Source of the DNA: Morinoia aosen
Taxonomy: Eukaryota > Arthropoda > Malacostraca > Amphipoda > Talitridae
NCBI GenBank assembly: GCA_030386875.1
Contig: CM059557.1
Location: 61,148,514 to 61,212,513, forward strand
Reading direction: 5' to 3'
DNA length: 64,000 nt
The notes under the pieces were generated by a model. That model worked only from the letters and a program-made list of their open reading frames with translations. It was not told the DNA's origin and made no database searches. Within the stretch, counting starts at the first letter, position 1. Every line of letters begins with the position of its first letter. Of the stretch, positions 45,935-56,973 are shown one piece after another. Made by a program: the position numbers and the translations under genes.

Positions 45935-46215
45935 TAAAAACTGACAAGCCGCATCCGGGACGGTACAGAAAGTTTTGGGGAAACTACAGAAATTTCTTGA
46001 GCACGCAGTCAAAAGACTTAAGTTTACCACTCGTAACTTTTGAAAGAATGCACCGATTGACTTTAATTAAATTACTCTCAAACGAAAGAGCAAAGCATTA
46101 CGCTGAAAGAAAATGCTTTGACCGACAGGCCGCAGCCGAGACGGTTCAGAAACGGTTTTGTTGAAACTACAGAAATTTCTTTAGCGCGCAGTCAAAAAAC
46201 TTCACCATTTCACTT
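45935..46215 (+). repeat. Diverged tandem duplication, about 185-bp period
   Basis: The block with CTACAGAAATTTCTTGAGC and a GCAGTCAAAAGACTT tail (45936-46020) recurs at 46118-46202 with about one change in eight. Open frame 45910-46164 merely crosses it. Confidence 0.7.
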
Positions 46216-47138
46216 GTAATATAATGTATAAAGTGTTAAAATTAAAACGCTTGAAATTAAATTCAAAGCATTTGAAGCCTTAGTTGAAGAATTTCACCTT
46301 CATATTACAATGTATAAAATTACAATGTATGAATATTGAAAAGTTGCATACGAAAATCCAATTGAAAGCTTCGGTTTTTTTAGATCTAAGCTTCGAAATA
46401 AAGTTTTCAATTTCCCAATAAAAGAACTAAAGCTCAAATTACATCATGTGAAGATTACGTAAACTAATTTCATTTGACCACGGGTAATACATAACATAAT
46501 TTTATCTGACTTGTCCTTGATTAAACTTATTCATGGACAAACATTGACGATAGATTCAAATAATGAAGTATAGTCTGAAAAACAACAGTAGTTTTACCGT
46601 GGTATTTCTACGGTAAAAATGACAGTCAGAAATTGACGGTAAATCACGGTCATCATCGTCGGCGTGCCGTTTTAGCGTCTAAAATTACCGTTGATCACTG
46701 GTAATATTATTTACCGTCGGAATACTTCGATAAAAGATGAAAACCGATCATAATTACCGTTACGCCGGCGATAAATTTCTGACTGGGGTCAAGCAGAAAC
46801 GAGAGGGTTTCCAGCTAGCTAGATTCAAAGTAGAATCTTTTTAACTGACAAGAAAACCTGTGTAGCATTCAAAAACATCAACAATCAAATGGAGAAACTT
46901 GAAAACAAGGTTAGACTGCATGAAAAACTTAATTGTCAAACTCTGTACACATACATGCCAAGCACATGCGATTAATAACTCTTGTAACAGATCAGCATCG
47001 GTTTATTGCATCAGAATAGCAAAGAAACAGTGTATCAGAATAGCAAAGAAGCAGCAGTTGAATGGAATAATATAAGTTTAATTTAATAGGTTGAATTGAT
47101 TATTTCTTTAAATATTGTATGAATGCATGGAATATTAA

Positions 47139-48141
47139 GGGAGACACCCAAGCTGAGACATACTGAATTAATGAAATGGCTGTAACATTCTTTCTATAGA
47201 ATTTAGATCGATGAAAATTGACATACACATGTTTTTTTGAAATTAAATAGGGGCCGTCTCCATAACTTTTCCCCACTTTTGACACAATTTTGGAGACAAT
47301 TGGGAAAAGAGGAGTATGGGGGAAGTGCGTACTTTTCAAGAGACGTCTCAAAAAATACCAATCTTCGAGCAGTGATTTAGGCGTCGTTGGATGCGCAAAG
47401 AGTTTCTGCATGACCAGTCGAAGGATTATATTTAGTTTCGCTATAGTTTAGATATTATAAAATTTAAAGTTTTTTTCGAAAAATGAATTTTTTTCATATT
47501 TTCAATGTAACCAAAAATTACTATGAAAAAATCATATGTAAGTAGCAGGAGCAACTTTTTACACTTTTAATGGTTTTAAATCATTGCTCTACAATAAAAA
47601 CGCTCGGAGAAAATAGATTTAAAAAAAATACCCATGTACCCTACATTTTCCCCATTATCTCCGTAATTACGACAAAAATGGGAAGAAGTTATGTACACGA
47701 CCCCTATTTATATCTACAAATACATGGGTATGTCAATTTTCATAGATCTAGATTCTATAGACAGAACGTTACAGTCACTTCATTAAATTAACTAATATCT
47801 TCCAATCTGTAATTCTCTACAAACATTTTCCCACGTAACTTATAAATTATCATGAAAATCAAAATAATCCTTCGACTTGTCATGCAGCAATTTATGGCGA
47901 ATCCAATGATACCTAAATCATTGCTCTACGATAAGTAATTTTTGAGAAGATGTCTTGAAAAGTATGTACTTTCCCTTACCCTTTTCCCCATTGTCTCCAA
48001 AATTAAGTCGGAAGTGCGAAAAAATTATAGAGACGACCCCTATTTACTTTCAGAAATACGTACGTACGCTAATTTTCATATATCTGAGTCTCATACAACA
48101 AACGTTACAGACATTTTCTTGATTTTGGGTGGACGTCTCCC
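47139..48141. mobile_element. TTAA-type foldback element (inner N)
   Basis: Counterpart of 22520-25229 without the LTR: 1,003 bp, TTAA at 47135-47138, ends GGGAGACACCC and GGTGGACGTCTCCC. It directly follows the exon 2 remnant, as in the other copy. Confidence 0.7.
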
Positions 48142-48155
48142 ATAAGTCTACTCTC

Positions 48156-48325
48156 CAATGATTTGAAGGCAGAATGGATGCTCTTTGAATTCTTGTTTTT
48201 CTCGCCGCCGGTTTTCCCAAGCTCAGTGTAGCTAAACTGGACAACAAGCTCCCGTGACAGCAAGCTCTTTTGATAATGCGGCGTATGGTCCCTCCGCTGT
48301 TGAACCCTATGTTGAGCTTGTCAAT
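48156..48325 (-). pseudogene. N-encoded gene, exon 2 (inner copy), broken DUF4806-like
   Basis: The acceptor (CTTTCAG) is kept. The translation starts DKLNIGFNSGGTIRRIIKRA, then a frame change, then LLSRELVVQFSYTELGK and IHSAFKSL, again the DUF4806-like pattern. The exon is 170 bases against 174 in the other copy, and the donor GTGAGT has become GAGAGT. This exon is therefore non-functional, while exon 1 of this copy is intact: the reverse of the outer copy. Confidence 0.55.
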
Positions 48326-49174
48326 CTGAAAGTAATAGTTCAGTTGAAATCAAAGTTTACTGTGCGCATGATCAAAAATAACTTTAGAGAAAATTACATG
48401 CAATGGAGGAAAGCAATGCACATTATTCTAGTTGAATGATCTCTACATTTTATGGTTTGCATGCTTTTACTGCAACATTCAACTTTTTTTATATTTCATA
48501 GTTCACATTTCATAAACTTTCATACCTATGCCAGATTGCTGAATAATAATTCTTTCACATCACTCATCGGTTCCAAATTCCTCATTATCCAGTACCAGTT
48601 GACCACTTCCATATGATGATTTGACTCCATTTAAATTAATCTTCACCTTCTTGAATTTCTGTCACATACTTTCTTACTTCACAGTAAACTATGGTACATA
48701 TGTCATTAACTTTTTTTCACTCGATTCCTAGCATGAGCTTCATTTTCCTACCAGTCATTTGCATCAACATACATTGTTTATTGTTTTCTTGTATTGTATT
48801 GTTCTTTCTGTTACCGTCCACCTCTATGCTTATTTTCATCTTTACCCTTTAACCAATCAAATCAGTTTTCAGGCCCTCCATCTCAGCACTTTTCACTTTT
48901 GCGTGTGCAATGCTTTCAATACACTCAAACTCCAAATTTTTCACATTCTCCTCTCATCTTATCCACCCACTTAACAAGCCTAACATATCATTCTTACACA
49001 TCAACCTAAAAATACAACTCTACATGAAAAATGTCTATCATAAACCAGGCATGCTCATCTACAGTTACTTCATCTTATTCCTAAAAATACAAAATCATTT
49101 AAGTAAAATTATATTTTCATTATAATGGGTTTTCTAGACTGTTTGCAATAAGGCACAAACAAACTAGTGACATA

Positions 49175-49206
49175 TGCTGTATATATATATATATATATAT
49201 ATATAT
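49175..49206. repeat. TA microsatellite
   Basis: About 14 TA units. The homologous place in the outer N (about 20715-20725) has only a few, so the array expanded privately. Confidence 0.85.
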
Positions 49207-50101
49207 CATTATCCAATATATATAAACTATAAGCTGGTGATTTAAATTCATTTGAGAACATTTTGTGCGTTCATTTCACAGCAATTCATTCTGGATGAAA
49301 GGAATAAAATTTGGCATAAACATTCTGGCAAAAACATAATTAGTAAGATAAATAGTTCTATTGCTTTCTAAAAATTAGGAGATGATCTTTTATTATGTCT
49401 GTTTTCCTAAATCTTTGATTAGGATAGCAAAGCTTAAATTAACAAATCATTCAAAGTAGAAATAAAACTTACTCTGGCTGAGAGATGAGTGTCCTGCTGT
49501 CCGGGTGAAAGCGAAACACTGAGGAAGCTGAGAAGAAGTTACCCTGCCCTCATCAAGTTCTCACTCTGTAGTTGAAGTCCCAGTGATACCATACAGGTTA
49601 TTTTCGCAGTGTTCATGTATTGCTTGGGAATGAAGAAAATTACGGTAGATTGTTAAATATTGAAAAATAATTGAAATCCGTAAATAACATTTTATCATAT
49701 GCTACATATTCATTACTTGTTCATTATAGAAAACTATTTCACAAGCAATATAATTAACTTTTTGTTTCATTTTCAATCGATGTAAATATTTTCTATTTCC
49801 ACATGTTTGTTTATACAAGGGGCTCACACTGTGTCAAAGAACTTCAACACTAGGTTGGGACAATTAAAACATACGTACAATGAAAAAAAAACACACAGTT
49901 TCTGATATTTTTTAAAAATATTTGTGATTTCAGAGTGATATCTGAAGAAATATATTGCACAAAAATTCAAGTCACTTAGCTAAAATATTGACATTACGTT
50001 GCATTTTGGCTTTCATCTTGCAATTGGCAAATCAGAATTTGATGCAACACAAACTGACAAAGTACAAGGGATCAATGACATAGACTAAATATAATCCTTA
50101 C

Positions 50102-50257
50102 TTGCAGTTGTGAGCTGGTGCACAGGTACTGCTTCCATTTGGAGGTTTTTGGTTGTTGCTCTTTTGTGATTGTTCGTGAGAGTTTTGCCAAGAACATGCA
50201 TGACACAAGAGCTCTTGTTCTCTTATTAGTAAACTCAACTGCTGCAAATTTTTTCAT
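50102..50257 (-). pseudogene. N-encoded gene, exon 1 (inner copy), open
   Basis: A 52-codon open exon starts at ATG (50255-50257) and ends in phase 0 before a good donor GTAAGG. The translation begins MKKFAAVEFTNKRTRALV and continues with a basic, Lys/Gln-rich stretch (ITKEQQPKTSKWK). The 'FAVVEF'-like start is what I remember from arthropod proteins with a C-terminal DUF4806 domain. The same frame is open further upstream to 50410, but the outer copy does not keep that frame, which favours this start. The gene as a whole is dead in this copy because of exon 2. Confidence 0.5.
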
Positions 50258-51654
50258 GTCTTTCATTCCTACTGACCAGATAAATCTTCCAGACCTTTCT
50301 AGAATTGTTTTTAGCAATAAGTCAGGTTGTGGTATTGCATTCATAGAAACCTTATTAGAGCAATAATTACCTACACAAATTATTATGGCTCGATACTCAA
50401 TAGCAGACACAAGGATTGCATCAGCTGTATATTTATTATATTGTAGATGGGGATGCCATCAATTTTCACTTTAAACAAATGAGAGATGCACTCTCATCTT
50501 AGAAATTTCTTTTTAATTTTTTTTTCAACTGCTTATCCAATCAAAGTGCACACACTCTTATTTACATATGTCACTCACTTCACATCTGAATCATATTTTC
50601 ACTGTTACAAATTGACAAAGAGCTGTTGGAATTATCAGTCGATCAGCTGATCAGTTCGATTCACTGCGCGTGTTTTGAACTCTTTCTGGAGAAATGACTT
50701 CTGAAGAGCTACCTACGTCGATTTGAATTTTCAAAACAGGCAACAATCCCTGGTCTTTTCTGTCTTTCACTCTATTCATAGAATAATTTTCTCATTCTTT
50801 GATTTTCCATCATCATAGCACAATTGCTAAGCGTATTTTTTACATTTTAAGCTTATCTCACAAACTAAGAACGACCAGGTTTAGTTTGACTAACGCGCTT
50901 CTTGTGAAGTTGCGACTGATGTCAACACTGACCGCTGCACGCTTCCGTGGTGAAATGTGTGCGACCAAAAAACTAGTTCTATATTTTTACTATTTCATGT
51001 GACAATATAACTATTTCGCTGGCAATCAAAATTATTAAAATATTTTTCACTATGAAGTAAAATAATTGATGAATGAGTTTAATAATATGATGCAAAGCTG
51101 GAAGTAATTATTTTTGCTGGAGAAATTCCACAAGCGCTTTATGAACATGCTTGTACAACTTATAAAAGACTTGCATTAAAATTTGGAAGTTGCATTTCAA
51201 TGGCTCATAATAATTTTAGCCCTGCTGCAAGTAGAATTATTTTACCTATATCAATGCGCATGTTTATTTGTTCGTGGGTTACACCACGCTTGTTTCCTAT
51301 CAAATTGATCAAGTCATTAATGTCGGTCGTCGGAATTTCAAGTTTTCATAACTAGGAGCAGAACGACGAAGGGATTTTAAGGGAGTTGGTATTTTATTTC
51401 TACAGCAAAATAATTGCTGAATAAATTGACGGTGTGAAGGAGTTTAAAATGTGAAAATGAGCAAACAAAATTTCCAACATGGCTAGCACATTTTAGAAAA
51501 AAAATTAAAATTCCCTGCGTTGTTTGCGTAGAGAAATCGGAACATAGAATTGTACTCCCTTGGTGGTGAGCTAATACTGAAAACGTGATGTATGTGAAGT
51601 TTAATTTAAAACAAACCAAGTTCACTTGTGAATTGGCTTACTGTAAGAGGTTCT

Positions 51655-52350
51655 CTACCCCTTAACTTGACCTAATTTTTCAAATTTTACTTTTCGAATT
51701 TCTATTGTAACTAGGGAAACGAGAACACATAACGATATATAAAATTGAATTCGAAACACATTTACGTCAATGAAAAGCTTCCGATTTTATAATAGAAAAA
51801 GTTATCACGAGAACAAATGGAAATATATTTAATTATGCATATATTATATATAGCGCGAAACACTTCTGCTTCTACAATTTTCAACGTAAAAGCTTTATTT
51901 TGGCCTCGTTCGACGCGAAAAGAATGTAGCATCTAGAAAATGAAGGATTATTTTGAATATCGAATTAGAAAAACTTATTGATACATTTGTCATAAATGTT
52001 TTTCAAAGTCCCAGATTTTTTACCATAGAAATATAATTTAATGTTCAAATTAAATTCTACTTCGCTCCGCTGTTTCCACTGCCGTACCACGTCGAATGAA
52101 ACAAAAATCAAGCTTCTACGTTGAAAATTGTTGGAGAAGTGTTTTGAACAATATATATATATATAGAAATTCGCCGATATTAATTTTTTTTCATACGTTC
52201 GGGCAATAATTTTTTTCCGATTGCGGAGTTTTATTGAAGCAAATGTGTTTGGATTTCAATGTTACATATTTATGTATTTTGGTTTCCCAGGTTGCAAAAG
52301 AAATGCATAAAAAAGGAAATTTTAGAAATTAGAAATTTTTTAGGCCTAGA
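51655..52350. mobile_element. TTAA-flanked foldback element (inner N)
   Basis: Counterpart of 17013-18269 but with a shorter left portion. One end has GAGATCCCCTTAA; the other flank reads TTAC instead of TTAA after complementing. Arms pair around the block with CTTCTACAATTTTCAACGTA. Confidence 0.65.
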
Positions 52351-52944
52351 GATCCCCTTAATTAACTTGAAAGTTACACGTTCGATTTGAAATCAAATTT
52401 CGGTTTCATGATGTACACTGGTTTAAAAACAAATACCTCTCATTGGAATTATTGATGAGCAGTGCCGATTTTTCTGTTAAGATCACTGCAGACATTTCTG
52501 TACCGAATTTCCTGCGTTGATCTGCAGTGACCGGCGAAGAAAAATTTCTTCCCGAACTTGGCCCCGTACTGATCCTAAAAAAGATGCACTGTCCCCAGAT
52601 AATCGATGCCGATCCGCACTAGCATTTCAGACTGGGTTCTAATTCACAAATCTCGTGAAATTATTGAGGAACGAGTGGATAATAGTCGATATGAATTGTT
52701 ACTAAAAAATGAAGTGTCTCACCTAAATAAAACAGATGACAAAATTACTCAGAGACGTCTACCTATAATATTTACAATACTCATTTCTATCAAACGAATA
52801 TACACGTAACGATATGTGTTAGAAGATTATATGATTGATATTTATTTTATTAAATTTAGAGCAAATGGGCACAACTGGCACCTCCTGGGCCACTGTAAAA
52901 AAATTAATACTTATAAATTACTTTTCTACATCACTCCCCTTTAA

Positions 52945-54089
52945 GGAGACGGTTTACGTGGAAATTTGAAAAAGTGGCTGATATTCTGTTTTTAAATGCA
53001 TCTTATAGGGGATTTTCTTGCGCTTCCATTGGTTACTAATTGCTCGCGTCTACTCCGATTGGTATGGCCCCCACAGAGAGGGGAGAGCGAGGGGGTGCAA
53101 TGACCTTGATGCAGTCTGACCCTTTCCACCCCTCATATTGGGGGTCAATTGGGCGTGTTTCTTTGCGGCAATGGCAATAGAGTATGTTCATGGGCTAATC
53201 AAAATGCTTTCATATCCAAACAAAAAATTCTAACGCTGACTAATAATTTTTGACAATTATAAAATTCCAGCTGTTCTGTTTACTTCTGTTTACACACGCT
53301 TTCATTCATAGCTCGATGACAGCCGCAGTATCATAGATACGGCTATGGCGAGCACACCAATCAAAAGGGCTTGAAAAGAGCTACAAAGCAGAGGAGACCA
53401 CAAAAAAATACGTTTTTTAGTGAATCTTTTTTTGTTTTTGGGGGGAATAGGGGTTATGAACACTCACACTTATTGTCTTTTGATGTAGATTTTCTCCCAG
53501 AGTTCAAAAGCTACAACAATGTCAAATATATGAATCTAAAGTGCTCAAAAAGTACCACAAAAGCTGAAGAGTTCATTGTAGAAAACACGTAGTTCAAACA
53601 ATAGGAAGAAAAACAATTTTTTTTGAGAAAAACACGTTTTCTGGAAACTTGCTTTCAAATCTATCTTCTTCCACAAGTTTAGAGTTACATGAATGGGGTG
53701 TATACCATTCGATAGGGCTTAGCGAGCTATATCCATAAGCAATACAAAATTTTAAAATATTATTTTGAAAATTACATGACATGAAAAAAAAAATTCACAT
53801 TTTCTAGAAAAACATTCCTAAAATTCCAGAAATAAAATAATCAAAATTCCACATTGCTTAACCGTATATGGGTATATAAACTAAATAAAAACGAATTTTC
53901 GTTTCTGTAACTTCAAAATTGTAGAAGATGAATTTTGAAAAAAAATATTTCGTTTTTTTTTCAAGAAAGAAAAAAATGCAGATAAAAAACGCATCAAAAA
54001 TGAAATGATATTTGCAGCATTGTACACCTACTGTGAAAGTTTCAGAGAAATCCCACAGTAAATAATTTTTTTTGGGGTAGACGGCCCCC
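52945..54089. mobile_element. TTAA-flanked DNA element (private to outer N)
   Basis: TTAA at 52941-52944 and 54090-54093 brackets ends GGAGACGGTTTAC and GTAGACGGCCCCC, which are inverted and partly alike. The inner N lacks it at the matching site (about 28757), so this is a later insertion at the very edge of the SINE-like repeat. The interior shows no transposase. Kolobok-type is plausible. Confidence 0.7.
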
Positions 54090-54093
54090 TTAA

Positions 54094-54425
54094 AAGGATA
54101 CAACTACTGTATGTATGGGAATTAACGCTCCAAGGGGGTTATGTGAGGTACCGAGCTAAATGTTTGGCCGGCTTTCATGTTTTTGAAATAGCATAGGTTT
54201 TTTGTTTTGTTACGGACCCTCTTTTTTCGGTTCACTGCTTTCCTGTTTTTAAGCACCTACTTCTTTCTTCTTCAACTTTTTTCTTGTTTCATCAACTTCT
54301 TTCTTAGCTTACTGTTTCTATGCCTCTTGTGCATTGATTCCGCGTTCTTTCAACTCCATACTAAATGGTGCCTTGTTCTTCCCCTCTTCCGAACATCTGT
54401 ATCGTTATAACGGTAGGCTAACCAA
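54094..54425 (+). repeat. Hairpin-ended SINE-like repeat (outer N)
   Basis: Homologue of 28415-28757. It begins just after the TTAA element with GGATACAACTACTGTATG and GGGAATTAACGCTCC, continues with CGGTTCACTG and TTCTTCTTCAAC, and ends near AACGGTAGGCTAACC. Confidence 0.72.
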
Positions 54426-54724
54426 TTTTTACATCACTTTATTTTTAAACATTGCTGTGGCTCTAGAATCGCCAGGTTTGATTTTACACTAGTCCAGTCA
54501 ATTTCACGACAAGAAAGTAAAAAGATAGTCTGCTTTGGCCATAGCTAATCTCAGCATAGTGTCCCTCAATGATCCATGGGTATAAAAAAATATGGGAGGG
54601 AGGGATTTGTGCAACATGCTGCCCTCTTGACAATGGTCAAAGTCAAATATAACAAGTGTTATATTCCTACTTTTTTATTTGCTAAAGGTTGCTGTTACGA
54701 ATGGGTGTTGCCTGTACCGAATGA

Positions 54725-55081
54725 TTAATTTGGCAGTTTAGTTTTATTTATAGTCACGGATGCTAATGTTTTAGCTTTTCTCGCCGAAGAGCTCTGCTTT
54801 GGTTTTAATGGATAAACTGTTTTATGATCTAACTCGCGCTGTAATAGTTTCTTTCGAAAATCGTAGGTCAGTGTAGAGAGTCTCGCCCCTCTGTCATAGA
54901 GCCGAACGTCCGTGTAGATCGGGAGTAACCCTTCTCTCACACCCACTTTATGGAACAAAAGGGATGACACGCACTTACATAATTTCTTTTCTATATTTTC
55001 AGCCTTCCAAAATAGTCTAATTTCTTCACGTGTACGTGGATTCAGGAATGCTCCTAGCATTTTTGTACTAAGACAAAGCAA
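54725..55081 (-). CDS. Unknown 118-aa protein, outer N copy
   Basis: The open frame aligns along almost its whole length with 27413-27769, with the same TDVRLYDRGARLSTLTYDF core, LLQRELDHKTVYPLKPK stretch and Lys/Ser-rich end. No stop or frameshift has arisen in either copy, although surrounding DNA has diverged by roughly one base in five. That suggests coding constraint in the past. No domain was recognised. The palindrome's second arm (55140-55420) has a broken version. Confidence 0.42.
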   Translation of the reverse strand: MLCLSTKMLGAFLNPRTREEIRLFWKAENIEKKLCKCVSSLLFHKVGVREGLLPIYTDVRLYDRGARLSTLTYDFRKKLLQRELDHKTVYPLKPKQSSSARKAKTLASVTINKTKLPN

Positions 55082-55509
55082 TTCATTAAAATTTATATTA
55101 TATTAATCTATGTTTCCATCTAATTACGTTGCAGTTTATAATTAGACAGATGTATAGATTTTAATTAATTTCTATGTATTAGTACAGAAATGCAAAGAGC
55201 ATTCCTGAATCATTCGCACGTGAATAAATTGGACTATTTCGTAAGGCTGAAATGTTAGAAAAGAAAAATGATGTAGGTGCGTGTCATCTATTTTATTCAA
55301 TAAAGTGTGCGTGAGAGAATCGTTTCTCCCGACCTACACGGATGTTCGCCTCTATGACGGAGGGGCGAGACTCTACGCTGACGTACGATTTTCGGAAGGA
55401 TAAATTCTTTTGATGTTAAGTATTATGTGCATTTTTTCCGTGCATTTTCCACTCCTATTTGGCAAAGATCGGTAAAGATTTACTTTAAAAGATTTTCATT
55501 GATTAGCGC

Positions 55510-56750
55510 TGACAAAAAATATGCCGTGACAACTATAGCAGGGATAAAAAATAGAATAACACGAAAGATGTTTAATGGCACTAGCGTTTAGGAAACGCTA
55601 AGAAGATCGATAGATTCATGAAGTCCCAACTATGGACCGAAGGGATAGAAACTAGGCCGGTTGGGCATCGTCTCGAGTAGCGCTCCCCTAAGCCTGAATT
55701 ACCACGACTACTGTCGAAGGAGAGACTGATCAGCAGTTGAATTACGTTGAGAAGGGTACAAGGCCGCAACAAAAGAATTACGTTAAGGAATTAAGGGCAC
55801 AAGGCCACAACAAGAGAATTACGTTGAGAAGGGCACAAGGCCACAACAAGAGAATTACGTTGAGAAGGGCACAGGGCCACAACAAGAGAATTAAGTCGAG
55901 AAGGGCACAAGGCCACAACAAGAGAATTACGTTGAGAAGAGCACAAGGCCGCAACAACAGAATTACGTTGAGAAGGGCACAAGGCCGCAACATAATCACG
56001 TCAAGGAATTAAGGGCACAAGGCCGCACAGAATTACGTGAATGAATTAAGGACACAAGGCCGCAATAATTTTAGTTCAAAGTTACATCTCTCCAGATCTA
56101 GTTAAGGATTCGCTATGCAGGCCACTGAACAGTTATAACACACCACTCCGCGACGCTACTCATGGACGGTGTCTCACCATTGCAAACAGTCGAGCTCGTG
56201 TGCTGTCCACCCGACGAGGCCACGGGCGCACCGTGCGGAAGTCGGTGCAAAGGTCTCACTCCATCTTCCCCGCAGAGGATCCTGTGACGTACGACATCAT
56301 CGGTAGATATTTAGTCGTGCGGGGGAAGATCTGGCTCCCAAGTACTAGATCTTGAGGTAAGAGATGAAGCGGCATCGGAATTTTACGTAAACAGAGGCGG
56401 TAGCTGTTGATGCACAGTCTTGCGAATGAAGAGGACTTAATTAAGATCACTATCACTGCATCCTTCGCAGATAAACACGATTGAACACAAAACCGGGAGC
56501 TGCCGCCTTACGAAAGCGATCTTTGTCGTCCGTACATTGAATTGGGCAGAGCTCATGTGACAACGCGAGCCAGCCTGAGGAAACTGCTCGTGTTGCCATT
56601 TGGTTGGAGTTCCTGCGATGGTTTCAGACGAAAAATTAGAGTACCGACCACAAACAAAATCGAGAATTGTGGATGAGAACAGTGGCCAGCAAATTAAAGA
56701 TTAAATACAACTTTTGTTAACCAAAAAAAAATTTTAATGCGTTTTATTCA
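55510..56750. mobile_element. Probable solo LTR, 1,241 bp, with 36-bp tandem repeats
   Basis: The inner N lacks this block. It starts TGAC and ends TTCA (TG...CA) and is flanked by AGCGC (55505-55509) and AGTGC (56751-56755), a 5-bp duplication with one change. It contains about seven 36-bp units (55745-56050) of GAATTACGTTGAGAAGGGCA type, which produce artefact frames in several phases, and a GC-richer second half. No retroelement genes were seen. Confidence 0.66.
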
Positions 56751-56973
56751 AGTGCAGTTTATTGCAGATCAATGAAACTTTTCGCTCTTGGTCAGTGAAG
56801 ATCTTGGCAGAACTTCGATGCCTATCTGCACTTCAAAAGCGGACATTCACTGCAATAATTCTGTTCCTAATCCGCGCAGATACTTCTGCGAAGATCTTCA
56901 ATGAGCTGCAAAGAATGTCTGCAATAAACGGCAAAAATCTTCACCGATCGGTGAAGACATTTCTGTTTGGGTT

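Larger units (their letters stand above)
32918..46786. mobile_element. Giant element G (13.9 kb) with CCCAGTCAG ends
   Basis: The left end reads CCCAGTCAGAAATTTATCG and the right end is its complement, with GT on both sides (32916-32917 and 46787-46788). The empty site is visible in the outer N at about 25548-25562 (complement of ACGTCAAACAG), confirming insertion. The first ~280 bp and last ~210 bp are related by inversion and dense in ATTACCG, CGACGAT and TTTATCG motifs. The interior holds SINE-like repeats, a hAT remnant, a MITE and a central minisatellite with inverted flanks. No transposase was recognised. The terminal 13 bp shared with N suggest one superfamily. Confidence 0.85.
26764..52636 (-). 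mobile_element. Element N, inner copy, inverted
   Basis: Its ends are CCCAATCAGAAATG (26764) and CATTTCAGACTGGG (to 52636), flanked by TT (26762-26763 and 52637-52638). The unsplit joint CACTGATTCTAATTC is visible in this copy as the complement at about 29048-29062. Exactly this site, in the outer copy, received the insertion, which proves the direction of nesting. Subtracting the Tigger and G leaves about 9.4 kb. Genes are on the opposite strand to those in the outer copy. Divergence between the copies is moderate, so the inner one was not derived by local duplication of the outer one very recently. Confidence 0.85.
16737..56971 (+). mobile_element. Element N, outer copy, split by an inverted copy of itself
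   Basis: It starts with CCCAGTCAGAAATGC and ends with CATTTCTGTTTGGG; both sides are flanked by TT (16735-16736, 56972-56973). It consists of 16737-26763 plus 52637-56971; the part between is a second N copy in opposite orientation. Removing that copy and the private insertions (two LTRs, one MITE with SINE, one TTAA element) leaves about 9.5 kb, matching the inner copy. Subterminal DNA is rich in TGCAGAT, GATCTTC and ACTGATC motifs. It carries DUF4806-like exons on the plus strand and a palindromic frame near the right end. No DDE transposase was seen. The two-bp duplication resembles animal CACTA/EnSpm-like elements; this is inference. Confidence 0.82.

Noticed and set aside
32918..46786. 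Polinton/Maverick element
   Set aside because: Size fits, but ends do not begin AG, the duplication is 2 bp and not 6 bp, and no polymerase B, integrase, ATPase or capsid-like frame is visible.
55737..56012. Arg/Gln/His-rich frame and Leu/Cys-rich minus-strand frames
   Set aside because: Products of the 36-bp tandem repeat inside an LTR-like insertion.
16737..56971. Large segmental inverted duplication or assembly palindrome
   Set aside because: Block order A-B-A'-B' does not fit a simple palindrome, the arms differ by many substitutions and private insertions, and both copies have matching ends and TT duplications.
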